Notes under the pieces: generated by a model
What the model was told of the DNA's origin: nothing
What the model saw: only the letters and a program-made list of their open reading frames with translations
Database searches by the model: none
Part shown: in pieces, positions 17,809-25,565 of the stretch
Layout: every line of letters begins with the position of its first letter
How positions within the stretch are numbered: the first letter of the stretch is position 1
Translations under genes and position numbers: made by a program
NCBI GenBank assembly: GCA_947382355.1
Contig: CANCYR010000026.1
Coordinates: forward strand, 1-46,172
Direction of reading: 5' to 3'
Length of the DNA stretch: 46,172 bases
Source: an uncultured Lachnospiraceae bacterium
GTDB taxonomy: Bacteria; Bacillota; Clostridia; Lachnospirales; Lachnospiraceae

Positions 17809-18419
17809 ATGGCAAATGATGAAAAAATATTAAATATTATTTCTCATTATAGGGATGAATTGCATAAAAAAATTAGAGAACGAGAGAAGGAGATGCAACA
17901 GGATAATAATGAACATTATCTGATTTATAATGCATTGGGTTTCACGAATAAAGAAGGATATCAAATAGACTTCCAGCAAAATGTAGGAAGATTTTTGTAT
18001 AAGTATGCTGGTTCATTATTAGAAGAATTGGCAATAAAATGTTTGAAGGAGGCATATCCAGATGCGGAAATGAAAGTAAGGCTTCCGAATACCATTGATG
18101 AAAGTCCTAAGACTGTAGAAATAGATTGTCTGATAGGGAACAGGGCATATGAAATTAAATGGAAGGATGCCACTACAGACGGAGACCATATTAAAAAGGA
18201 ACATAAACGTGTACAAATTATTAAAAAGCGGGATACATGCCAATAAGAATTATGTTTTTTGAACCAAATAGGGAACAGTCCATGCGAATACAAGACAGAT
18301 TGAAAAGAATGTATGAAGATATTGGAGGAGAATATTATTCAGGGGAAGAAGCATGGAAATATTTAAAAAAGAAAACGGGTATAGACTTGAAAAGGTTATT
18401 TGAAGGATTGAGAGAGTGA
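17809..18419 (+). pseudogene. ApaLI-like type II restriction endonuclease, frameshifted
   Basis: Two overlapping frames together encode one ApaLI-family endonuclease of about 202 residues. The first (17809-18246) has NEHYLIYNALG, GRFLYKYAGSLLEE and the PD-(D/E)XK-type core VEIDCLIGNRAYEIKWKD, then TTDGDHIKKEH. The second frame supplies AGYMPIRIMFFEPNRE, YYSGEEAWKYL and TGIDLKRL. The break is at an A5 run near 18220-18224 (codons AAA AAG CGG). One extra base, or a -1 slip at AAA AAG, joins the frames smoothly. Start ATG 17809 has GGAG six bases upstream; the TTG at 17797 is less likely. The DNA is more AT-rich than its surroundings, which suggests transfer. ApaLI itself cuts GTGCAC; that specificity here is an inference. 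It may be a pseudogene, a frameshift-expressed gene or a sequencing error. Confidence 0.78.
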
Positions 18420-18423
18420 TAAA

Positions 18424-19650
18424 ATGTTGGAAAATAGGATTATTTTAGATGATTCGTTAAATACAATGAAAAAGATGGATAAGGAAGTAGTGGACGTAAT
18501 ATATTTGGACCCGCCATTCTATACTCAGGAAATCCAAAAGCTCTCTTCTTATGAAAATGAAGAGGACTATAGTTTTTCGGATAAATGGAAATGTATGGAT
18601 GAGTATTTGGATTATATGAAAATTCGCCTGCGTCAGTGTAAAAGAATACTGAAAGATACAGGAAGTATTTTTGTACATTGTGATAGAAATGCCTCCCATT
18701 ATTTAAAAGTGTTGCTGGACCGGATATTTGGAGTCAATAATTTTCAAAGCGAAATCGTATGGTATTATAAACGATGGTCAAATTCTAAAAAAGGACTTTT
18801 GAATAATCATCAAATAATCTTTTTTTATAGTAAAACCCCGAAATTTAAATTCAATAAGATATATACAGAGTATTCGGAAACAACAAATGTTGACCAGATA
18901 TTACAGGAACGGGTCAGAGATGAAAAAGGAAAATCGGTATATAAATGTGATGAAAATGGAGAGGTTGTCTTTGGTAAAAGTAAAAAGGGTGTTCCTTTAT
19001 CTGATGTTTGGGAAATACCATATTTAAATCCAAAGGCAAAGGAGCGGGTTGGGTATCCTACGCAGAAACCAATCATTTTGCTTGAACAAATTATAAAATT
19101 GGTAACAGATGAAAATGATATTGTTTTTGACCCATTTATGGGTTCGGGAACAACTCTTGTTGCTGCAAAAATGTTAAATCGCAGGTATTTAGGTGTCGAT
19201 ATATCAAAGAATGCAGTAGAATTGGCTAAATCACGATTGAAAGCTATGGTAAAAACAGAATCCTATTTGTTGAAAAAAGGAAAAATGGCTTATAGAAATT
19301 TATCAGAAAAGCAAGTGAACATATTGAAAAGTATAAATGCGACTCCTGTTCAGCGCAATAGCGGTATAGACGGTTTTTTGGATGAATATATAGAGGGCAG
19401 ACCTGTTTCGGTTAAAATTCAAAAAGAACAGGAGACTTTAGACGAAGCTGTGAATAGGCTATGTAAGTCCAGTAAAACGAAAAAATGTATTTATATGATT
19501 TTAATACGTACTCATTTAGATATGTTTGATATGCATCAATATTCAGATTATCCGAATAATCTTTTCATAATAGATGCTTATGATTTAACTATTAAAGATA
19601 TGCTGGAAGGTAAAAAAGATGAAAGCGGCAATTTTATCAGGGTTATCTAA
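18424..19650 (+). CDS. Site-specific DNA methyltransferase (type II, amino-MTase)
   Basis: A 408-residue N6-adenine or N4-cytosine DNA methyltransferase, probable partner of the upstream ApaLI-like endonuclease. Catalytic motif IV is LDPPF (Asp 29-Phe 32), close to the N terminus. The AdoMet-binding motif I is DPFMGSGTT (about 236-244) after YPTQKP (motif X region). This beta-class order places motif IV before motif I. The C-terminal 130 residues (QRNSGIDGFLDEYIEG and beyond) form an extra domain that could contribute to target recognition. It starts 4 bases after the endonuclease stop and shares its low GC content. All catalytic motifs look intact, so methylation may persist even if the nuclease is inactive. 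Confidence 0.87.
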   Translation: MLENRIILDDSLNTMKKMDKEVVDVIYLDPPFYTQEIQKLSSYENEEDYSFSDKWKCMDEYLDYMKIRLRQCKRILKDTGSIFVHCDRNASHYLKVLLDRIFGVNNFQSEIVWYYKRWSNSKKGLLNNHQIIFFYSKTPKFKFNKIYTEYSETTNVDQILQERVRDEKGKSVYKCDENGEVVFGKSKKGVPLSDVWEIPYLNPKAKERVGYPTQKPIILLEQIIKLVTDENDIVFDPFMGSGTTLVAAKMLNRRYLGVDISKNAVELAKSRLKAMVKTESYLLKKGKMAYRNLSEKQVNILKSINATPVQRNSGIDGFLDEYIEGRPVSVKIQKEQETLDEAVNRLCKSSKTKKCIYMILIRTHLDMFDMHQYSDYPNNLFIIDAYDLTIKDMLEGKKDESGNFIRVI

Positions 19651-19835
19651 GAAGGATATCGGTATAGGCAGATGATATATCATAAAAGATTTATTTCTTT
19701 TTATGTTAATGTATTGATTTTGGTGTGTATACGTAGCAGGAGCATAATGGCTTTCGGCAGTTGATGTTTTCAGATTTTGTATCCGATAAAACATAAAAGT
19801 AAAAGTTCAAACAGCAGGCAGCATACATAAGGGAT

Positions 19836-20228
19836 ATGATGAGAAAAAGAATACTAATCTCTCTAAAAAGAATAAAATATTTATCGGGATTTCTGTTTTT
19901 CTTAACGATAGAAATCCTGATTGCTTTGTTTGTGCATGATAATTTTATCCGCCCGTATGTGGGTGATATATTGGTGATTTTCGTAATGTATTTCTTTGTC
20001 AGAATCTTTATTCCTGAAAAGTATACATGGCTTCCCCTTATTTTGTTTATTTTTGCAACAGCAGTGGAAATTTGTCAGTTGTTTCACATAGCAGAGCGCT
20101 TAGGTCTGGCTGATAACAGATTTATGAGAATTCTGCTGGGTTCCACCTTTGATATAAAGGATATTCTTTGCTATGGCATTGGAAGCATACTTATTCAAAC
20201 AGTTGTATGGCTGAAAGCCGGAAAATAA
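19836..20228 (+). CDS. DUF2809 family membrane protein
   Basis: A 130-residue integral membrane protein with about four hydrophobic helices. The family signature RPYVGDILVIF occurs near residue 40. EICQLF and GSTFDIKDILCYGIG near 83-118 are also typical of DUF2809. Function is unknown for the family. The 185 bases upstream show no strong promoter that I can defend, and the gene has no evident link to the R-M pair. A solo family A arm lies 31 bases downstream. Confidence 0.78.
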   Translation: MMRKRILISLKRIKYLSGFLFFLTIEILIALFVHDNFIRPYVGDILVIFVMYFFVRIFIPEKYTWLPLILFIFATAVEICQLFHIAERLGLADNRFMRILLGSTFDIKDILCYGIGSILIQTVVWLKAGK

Positions 20229-20259
20229 TATAATTAAATTGTCTCTGTATTCTGTTTTC

Positions 20260-20290
20260 GGTAACAGTTCAGACAGCAGCTCCCCACAGG
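20260..20290 (+). repeat. Family A solo terminus fragment
   Basis: Thirty-one bases identical to 16415-16445, starting with GGTAACAGTTCAG and ending CCCCACAGG. Then the sequence diverges; no core or right arm follows. Confidence 0.75.
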
Positions 20291-20315
20291 AATTATCTTC
20301 TGTCCAATCCCCCCC

Positions 20316-20343
20316 TTGCATTTTTCCAGATTTTCTGTACAAT
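20316..20343 (+). promoter_or_regulatory. Sigma-A type promoter of the ABC-F gene
   Basis: TTGCAT (20316-20321), 16-base spacer, TACAAT (20338-20343). The gene starts 50 bases downstream. Confidence 0.6.
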
Positions 20344-20393
20344 AATAAAAGTGGCAAAAAATAACATAACGAAAAAGAAAAACGGAGTCTATT

Positions 20394-22031
20394 ATGATTA
20401 GTGCAAACAATGTAACTTTACGAATCGGAAAAAAAGCCCTTTTTGAGGACGTTAATATTAAATTCACGGAAGGGAACTGTTATGGGTTAATCGGCGCCAA
20501 CGGAGCCGGAAAATCCACCTTTTTGAAAATCCTTTCCGGGCAGCTTGATACAACCAAAGGCGATATTACCATGACACCGGGACAGCGCCTTTCCTTTTTG
20601 GAGCAGGACCACTTTAAATATGACGAATACCCTGTTATGGATGTGGTCATTATGGGTAATGAAAGATTATATACCATTATGAAGGAAAAGGACGCCATCT
20701 ATGCCAAGGAGGATTTTTCTGACGAGGACGGCATCCGTGCCAGTGAGCTGGAAGCTGAATTTGCGGAAATGGACGGCTGGGAAGCGGAGTCCAACGGGGC
20801 AATGCTTTTAAACGGTCTTGGTATCGATACAGATATTCACTATTCCCTTATGAAGGATTTAAACGGCAATGAAAAGGTGAAGGTTCTTTTGGCAAAGGCT
20901 CTATTTGGCAATCCGGATATTCTGCTGTTAGACGAGCCTACCAACCATCTGGATTTAAATGCCATTGCATGGCTGGAGGAGTTTTTAATCAACTTTGAAA
21001 ACACGGTGATTGTTGTTTCCCATGACCGTTACTTTTTAAATAAGGTATGTACCCATACGGCAGATATCGACTATGGCAAGATTCAGTTATACACAGGAAA
21101 CTATGATTTCTGGTATGAGTCCAGCCAGCTTTTAATCAAGCAGATGAAGGAAGCCAACAAGAAGAAGGAAGAAAAAATCAAGGAATTACAGGAATTTATT
21201 TCCCGTTTTTCCGCCAATGCCTCCAAATCCAAGCAGGCTACCTCAAGGAAGAAGGCGCTGGAAAAAATCGAGCTGGATGAAATTAAGCCTTCCAGCAGGA
21301 AATATCCCTATATTGACTTCAGACCCGAAAGAGAAATCGGAAACGAGGTTCTCTTTGTGGAAAATCTTACAAAAACCATCAATGGAGAAAAGGTTTTAGA
21401 TCATATTTCCTTTATTGTGGGACATGATGACAAGATAGCCTTTGTAGGGGGCAATGAATTAGCCAAGACTACCCTGTTTAAGATTCTTATGGGAGAGCTG
21501 GAGCCGGATGAAGGAACCTTTAAGTGGGGAGTTACCACTTCCCAGGCTTATTTTCCAAAGGACAGCACAGAGGAATTTGATAATGACCTGACCATTGTGG
21601 ACTGGCTTACGGGCTATTCTCCTGTGAAGGACGTTACTTATGTTCGGGGTTTTTTGGGACGTATGCTGTTTGCAGGTGAGGACGGCGTGAAAAAGGTAAA
21701 GGTATTGTCCGGAGGGGAAAAGGTTCGCTGCCTTTTGTCCAAGATGATGATATCCGGCGCTAACTGTCTTGTATTGGATGAGCCTACCAACCATTTGGAT
21801 ATGGAATCCATTACGGCGCTGAATAACGGACTTATTAAATTCAAAGGCGTGGCTTTGTTTGCATGTCATGACCATCAGTTCGTGCAGACTACGGCAAACC
21901 GGATTATGGAGATTCTGCCGGATGGCTCTTTGATTGATAAGATTACCTCTTACGATGAATATCTGGAAAGCGATGAAATGGCAAGAAAGAGGACCGTTTA
22001 TACAGCTAATAAAGAAGAGGACGAAAATTAG
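20394..22031 (+). CDS. ABC-F family ATP-binding protein (YkpA/YbiT-like)
   Basis: A 545-residue soluble protein with two ABC ATPase domains and no membrane segment, as in ABC-F translation factors that act at the ribosomal E site. The first domain has Walker A GANGAGKST (34-42) and Walker B LLLDEPTNHLD; its signature is the degenerate LNGNEKVK. The linker (about 240-305) is Lys-rich and helical. The second domain has LSGGEKVR and VLDEPTNHLD, but its Walker A reads GGNELAKTT. I recall this altered loop as a feature of the YkpA/YbiT subgroup rather than damage. A housekeeping or antibiotic-protection role cannot be told apart here. Start ATG 20394; own promoter at 20316. A family A element begins at the stop codon. 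Confidence 0.87.
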   Translation: MISANNVTLRIGKKALFEDVNIKFTEGNCYGLIGANGAGKSTFLKILSGQLDTTKGDITMTPGQRLSFLEQDHFKYDEYPVMDVVIMGNERLYTIMKEKDAIYAKEDFSDEDGIRASELEAEFAEMDGWEAESNGAMLLNGLGIDTDIHYSLMKDLNGNEKVKVLLAKALFGNPDILLLDEPTNHLDLNAIAWLEEFLINFENTVIVVSHDRYFLNKVCTHTADIDYGKIQLYTGNYDFWYESSQLLIKQMKEANKKKEEKIKELQEFISRFSANASKSKQATSRKKALEKIELDEIKPSSRKYPYIDFRPEREIGNEVLFVENLTKTINGEKVLDHISFIVGHDDKIAFVGGNELAKTTLFKILMGELEPDEGTFKWGVTTSQAYFPKDSTEEFDNDLTIVDWLTGYSPVKDVTYVRGFLGRMLFAGEDGVKKVKVLSGGEKVRCLLSKMMISGANCLVLDEPTNHLDMESITALNNGLIKFKGVALFACHDHQFVQTTANRIMEILPDGSLIDKITSYDEYLESDEMARKRTVYTANKEEDEN

Positions 22032-22260
22032 GTAAAGGAATGGTTCAGCCCTCAGCTTTCCCACACAGGAATCCGAACCGGTCACGGGCAGAAAGTGTTT
22101 CTACGTCGCCACGCTCCCGCTCTGATAAAAACGCAGCAGTGCTAAGCTCGAAAGGACCTCGCTAAGCGCTGGCGATTTTATAAGGGCTCCTTTAGAAATC
22201 ACTTTCTGCCTGTGACCGGTTCGGATTCCTGTGTGGGAAAGCTGAGGGCTGAATGCTACA
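22031..22260 (+). repeat. Palindromic element family A, copy 2
   Basis: Arms 22044-22097 and 22200-22253 are inverted repeats of 54 bases with one difference (arm words CCACACAGGAATCCGAACCG and CGGTTCGGATTCCTGTGTGG). The core lies at about 22098-22199. The left terminus GGTAA overlaps the stop region of the ABC-F gene. The right end reaches the leader of the PHP gene. Confidence 0.9.
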
Positions 22261-22273
22261 GGGAAGGATTGGA

Positions 22274-23131
22274 ATGAAAATTGTGGATTTACATGTCCAT
22301 TCCACCAAATCGGACGGAAGCTATACGCCCGGTGAACTGGTGGAGTATGGGGTAAAAAAAGGATTATCCGCTTTTGCCCTGACAGACCATGACACGACGG
22401 AAGGGCTGGCAGAAGCTTTTGAGGCTGCAAAGGACAGGGACATAGAGGTGGTGCCGGGGATTGAGTTTTCCACGGAGTATCAGGGAAAGGATATTCATAT
22501 TCTGGGGCTTTATATTGACTATGAAAAGGAAGAATTCCGGAAGTATCTGAAGGATTTTCAGGAATCCAGGGAAATCCGGAATGAGAAAATGTGCAAAAAG
22601 CTTACTGAGCATGGGGTGGATATCAGCCATGAGGGGCTTAAGGAACGGTTTCCGGGCGCAGTGCTTACAAGAGCCCATTATGCTAGATTTTTATGGGAAG
22701 AGGGCTATGTTTCCAGCATGAGGGAGGCATTTGACAAGTATATTGGAGACCATGCCCCCTGTTTCCTTCCAAGGGAAAAGGTGACGCCCATTCAGGCGGT
22801 AAAGCTCATTTTAAGGGCAGGTGGAGTTCCCGTTCTTGCCCATCCGCTGTTATATGGTATGAGCGATAAACGGCTGGAGCAACTGGTGGCAGAGTTAAAG
22901 GAAGCTGGGCTTATGGGAATCGAAGCGGTTTACAGCACTTATAACAGCGGAGAGGAAAGGCAGATGAAAAGGCTGGCAAAAAAATATGACCTGCTGATTT
23001 CAGGAGGCTCGGATTTTCACGGCGCCGCAAAGCCGGGGCTGGATCTGGCAACGGGCTATGGAAGTCTGGTCATACCTTATGAGATTTTGGAGCGGATTAA
23101 GGAGGCAAAAGGAAATACGCATGAAATGTAA
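22274..23131 (+). CDS. PHP domain phosphoesterase (YciV/RNase AM-like)
   Basis: A 285-residue metal-dependent phosphoesterase. PHP metal-binding motifs are DLHVHSTKSDGS (5-16), LTDHDT, PGIEFS, LAHPLLYG and GGSDFHG. The order fits the YciV/TrpH type. Members studied elsewhere remove nucleotides from 5' ends of RNA or hydrolyse 3',5'-nucleoside bisphosphates; the activity here is inferred. The frame extends upstream to 22253 into the repeat tail, but GAAGGA and ATG 22274 give the family-like start MKIVDLHVHS. It overlaps the next gene by 11 bases, so the two are translationally coupled. Confidence 0.85.
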   Translation: MKIVDLHVHSTKSDGSYTPGELVEYGVKKGLSAFALTDHDTTEGLAEAFEAAKDRDIEVVPGIEFSTEYQGKDIHILGLYIDYEKEEFRKYLKDFQESREIRNEKMCKKLTEHGVDISHEGLKERFPGAVLTRAHYARFLWEEGYVSSMREAFDKYIGDHAPCFLPREKVTPIQAVKLILRAGGVPVLAHPLLYGMSDKRLEQLVAELKEAGLMGIEAVYSTYNSGEERQMKRLAKKYDLLISGGSDFHGAAKPGLDLATGYGSLVIPYEILERIKEAKGNTHEM

Positions 23132-23936
23132 AATACTGTTTACAGATATGGACGGCACCCTGCTGAATGACGAAAAAAAGATTTCCGGGAAGGTATATCA
23201 GGCCATAGACCGGTTTACAAAAGCGGGAGGAAGGGTGGTTCTTTCCAGCGGACGCCCCCTGAACAGTATTTTGGAAACAAAAAATGGTCTGGGTCTTTCT
23301 TATCCGGGAATGTATGTTATTGCCTATAACGGAGCGCTGGTATATGATTGTCAGGCAGGCAGACCTGTATTTGAAAAAAGGCTTCCGCTTGATTATGTAA
23401 ACCAAACTATGGGGATTGCAAAGGAATTCGGAATTCATTGCCATACTTATTCGGATACCCACATTGTATCGGAGCGGGAGACCGGGGAGCTTTCCCAGTA
23501 CCGGAAGCATATTCATCTGCCCTGCAGGATAGTGGAAAATGCAGCGGAATATTTAAAGTCAATCCATATGGAGCCTTATAAGCTGATAGCCATTGCTAAT
23601 GAGCCTTATAAGCTTGAGGCATTGAAGCAGGAGTTTGAAAAACAGATGTATGGAAAGATTCATACCGTCTATTCCGCAAAAAACTATTTGGAAGTTATCC
23701 ATAAGGACGCCTCTAAAGGGAATGCTGTAAAATTTCTGTGCAATTATCTGCAGCTTCCCATAGAAGCAGCGGTGGCAGCGGGAGATGCGGCAAATGATAT
23801 TTCCATGTTGGAGGCGGCAGGCGTGGGAGTGGCAATGAAAAATGCCACCCGGGATACGAAGCAGGCGGCTGATTATGTGACAAAATATACAAATAATGAA
23901 GATGGAATATTGGAGATATTTGACAGATGGATGTAA
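23121..23936 (+). CDS. Cof-type HAD-IIB family hydrolase
   Basis: A 271-residue HAD phosphatase with motif I FTDMDGTLLND (about 6-16), motif II SSGRPL, motif III Lys in KDASKGNAV and motif IV AAGDAANDISMLEAAG. The C2B cap lies between. Sugar phosphates or cofactors such as FMN/PLP are usual substrates in this family; no specific one can be named. The start ATG 23121 lies inside the end of the PHP gene; an upstream in-frame ATG at 23058 would give an N-terminal extension unlike the family. A strong terminator overlaps the stop codon. Confidence 0.86.
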   Translation: MKCKILFTDMDGTLLNDEKKISGKVYQAIDRFTKAGGRVVLSSGRPLNSILETKNGLGLSYPGMYVIAYNGALVYDCQAGRPVFEKRLPLDYVNQTMGIAKEFGIHCHTYSDTHIVSERETGELSQYRKHIHLPCRIVENAAEYLKSIHMEPYKLIAIANEPYKLEALKQEFEKQMYGKIHTVYSAKNYLEVIHKDASKGNAVKFLCNYLQLPIEAAVAAGDAANDISMLEAAGVGVAMKNATRDTKQAADYVTKYTNNEDGILEIFDRWM

Positions 23937-23976
23937 AGGAAAAGCATTTTCTTTTACATCCATCTGTCTGTTTTTT
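23922..23976 (+). terminator. Rho-independent terminator
   Basis: A 22-bp stem (23922-23943 with 23947-23968, one G-T pair; half GACAGATGGATGTAAA), loop GCA, then TGTTTTTT. It overlaps the stop codon of the Cof gene and faces the convergent diguanylate cyclase gene. Confidence 0.9.
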
Positions 23977-24011
23977 ATGTGTTTCAAAGATTTGTCTGTG
24001 CTTATGAATTT

Positions 24012-25121
24012 TCAGGCCACTACCTGATTCTTTCCGTTTTTCTTTCCCTTATACAGATTTTCATCAGCAAGGGCAATGAGCTTTTCCATGCTGTAGCCCG
24101 GTATATAGTCCATGACGCCAAAGGTCATGGTAACGGAAAGGGAAATTGAAGTAAAGGGGTCTGTAACAACAGATTTCTCTATTTCACAACGAATTCTTTC
24201 TCCGACGGATTTGGCGATTTCCTTATTGGCGCTGATTAAAAGGAGAAATTCTTCCCCGCCCCAACGGCACACATAATCTTCATCACGCATCTGGCTTTTC
24301 ATAATATTGGCAACGTTAGATAAGACCCTGTCTCCAAAATCATGCCCATATGTATCGTTTACTTTTTTGAAATCATCAATATCGGCAATAATGACACTGA
24401 AAACCTCTCCGTTGGACTTTGCCATATTCATAGTGTGATTTAAGTGCTGTTCCATGGAACGGCGGTTGAAAAGCTTTGTCAGCGGGTCTAAATTCGCAAG
24501 GATATCCAGTCTTGTATTCTGAGCCTTCAGGGCATTCTGCATATGAAGTATTTCAAAAACAAACAGTAATGAGAAAAATGCTTCAAACAGAAATACAAGA
24601 AAAGAATTAAATATGTACATAACCGAAACAGTGCTTTCAGGAATATACTGGCCGTATGGTGGTACGATATAGTAACTCATTTCCTTTACAAGTATGAACA
24701 TGACACAGATGAGAACGGAATAAGCCAATGGAAGCTTTAAGTTTCCGTAAAATCTGGGATTGGTAAACAAAAGATAAAACATTACCGGAACCAGGGCCAG
24801 AAAATATACCATATAACCAAAATCCCAGCCCAATAAAAGTGTGGAAGATGAAGCAAAAAACAGAATTTCCACAAGCATAATATTCATAAGCTGGAAATAT
24901 TTTTTCCTTTTTACAAAAAACTTGTACAAAATGAAATAGAAAACACTGCTGGCAAGGTTATAAATGACTAAAGTAAAAATATTAAAATAAAAGTAAAATA
25001 CGGAAAAGGACAAATGTATGACAGCCAGCAAAGCGATAAGAAAGGAATATTTCAATTCATCATCAATTTTCCGGCTGCCTTTTGCAATTTTATTTATTTC
25101 TTTTTTTAAAGTCTCAAACAT
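24012..25121 (-). CDS. Membrane-bound diguanylate cyclase (GGDEF domain)
   Basis: A 369-residue protein that should make cyclic di-GMP from two GTP. The N-terminal 190 residues contain about six hydrophobic helices, an unassigned membrane sensor. The GGDEF domain (about 205-369) is intact: LDPLTKLFNRR, ADIDDFKKVNDTYGH (metal-binding Asp) and GGEEF at about 288-292. Five residues before it sits RDED, the RxxD inhibitory site, so product feedback is expected. No EAL or HD-GYP phosphodiesterase is nearby. It lies 59 bases after the YjfB-like gene on the same strand and could share its transcript. Confidence 0.9.
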   Translation of the reverse strand: MFETLKKEINKIAKGSRKIDDELKYSFLIALLAVIHLSFSVFYFYFNIFTLVIYNLASSVFYFILYKFFVKRKKYFQLMNIMLVEILFFASSSTLLLGWDFGYMVYFLALVPVMFYLLFTNPRFYGNLKLPLAYSVLICVMFILVKEMSYYIVPPYGQYIPESTVSVMYIFNSFLVFLFEAFFSLLFVFEILHMQNALKAQNTRLDILANLDPLTKLFNRRSMEQHLNHTMNMAKSNGEVFSVIIADIDDFKKVNDTYGHDFGDRVLSNVANIMKSQMRDEDYVCRWGGEEFLLLISANKEIAKSVGERIRCEIEKSVVTDPFTSISLSVTMTFGVMDYIPGYSMEKLIALADENLYKGKKNGKNQVVA

Positions 25122-25180
25122 AGGTATTGCTCCGCAACAATGTTTTTATGTAGGTAATGTATGTGAAGAATAAAAAATAA

Positions 25181-25372
25181 CTATACAGCTATGTCTATGT
25201 TACCGCCTATGGACGGATAAACAGAACGCTCCATGGCAGCAGCGTCTATCATGTCAGTCAGATTGTCTCCAATGGTCTGGGTGAGGTCAATTGTGTTGCT
25301 GAGCACGGCAATGCTGACACTTGACTGAAGCTGGCTTGTAGCCATTGCCATTGATAAAGCAGGAATATCCAT
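25181..25372 (-). CDS. YjfB-like putative motility protein
   Basis: A 63-residue protein, MDIPALSMAMATSQLQSS..., matching the YjfB family annotated as putative motility protein. It is small, amphipathic and has no signal peptide. The ATG with CGGAGGTG placed seven bases upstream decides the start at 25372; the longer frame to 25450 has a non-family N terminus. In Bacilli and Clostridia this family is often found near flagellar or chemotaxis genes; none are present in this window. Its position just upstream of a diguanylate cyclase is consistent with a motility or attachment context, but that is inference. Confidence 0.75.
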   Translation of the reverse strand: MDIPALSMAMATSQLQSSVSIAVLSNTIDLTQTIGDNLTDMIDAAAMERSVYPSIGGNIDIAV

Positions 25373-25406
25373 AATAACACCTCCGAGCATTTTTATTTTA
25401 TATTTT

Positions 25407-25436
25407 ATAATACCACTTTTTATATGGAATGTGCAA
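25407..25436 (-). promoter_or_regulatory. Possible promoter of yjfB-like gene
   Basis: On the minus strand TTGCAC (25436-25431), 18-base spacer, TATTAT (25412-25407). It matches a sigma-A promoter moderately well. Confidence 0.4.
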
Positions 25437-25504
25437 GGGAAGAAATACAAAAAATGGTAAATTATAATAAAAAAATCTATCTTTTATTACCGATTTTTCT
25501 GCCG

Positions 25505-25533
25505 TTGTCAAATTCTATCATATATAGTAAAAT
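25505..25533 (+). promoter_or_regulatory. Sigma-A type promoter of the zinc-ribbon gene
   Basis: TTGTCA (25505-25510), 17-base spacer, TAAAAT (25528-25533). The gene begins 33 bases downstream. Likely drives 25566 onwards. Confidence 0.55.
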
Positions 25534-25565
25534 AAAGACGAAATTATTTTTATGGGGGTTATGCT

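Noticed and set aside
21420-21500. Damaged second ATPase site in the ABC-F protein (GGNELAKTT)
   Set aside because: The rest of the domain (LSGGE, DEPTNHLD) is perfect and, as far as I recall, this altered loop is shared by the YkpA/YbiT subgroup, so it is not treated as an inactivating change.
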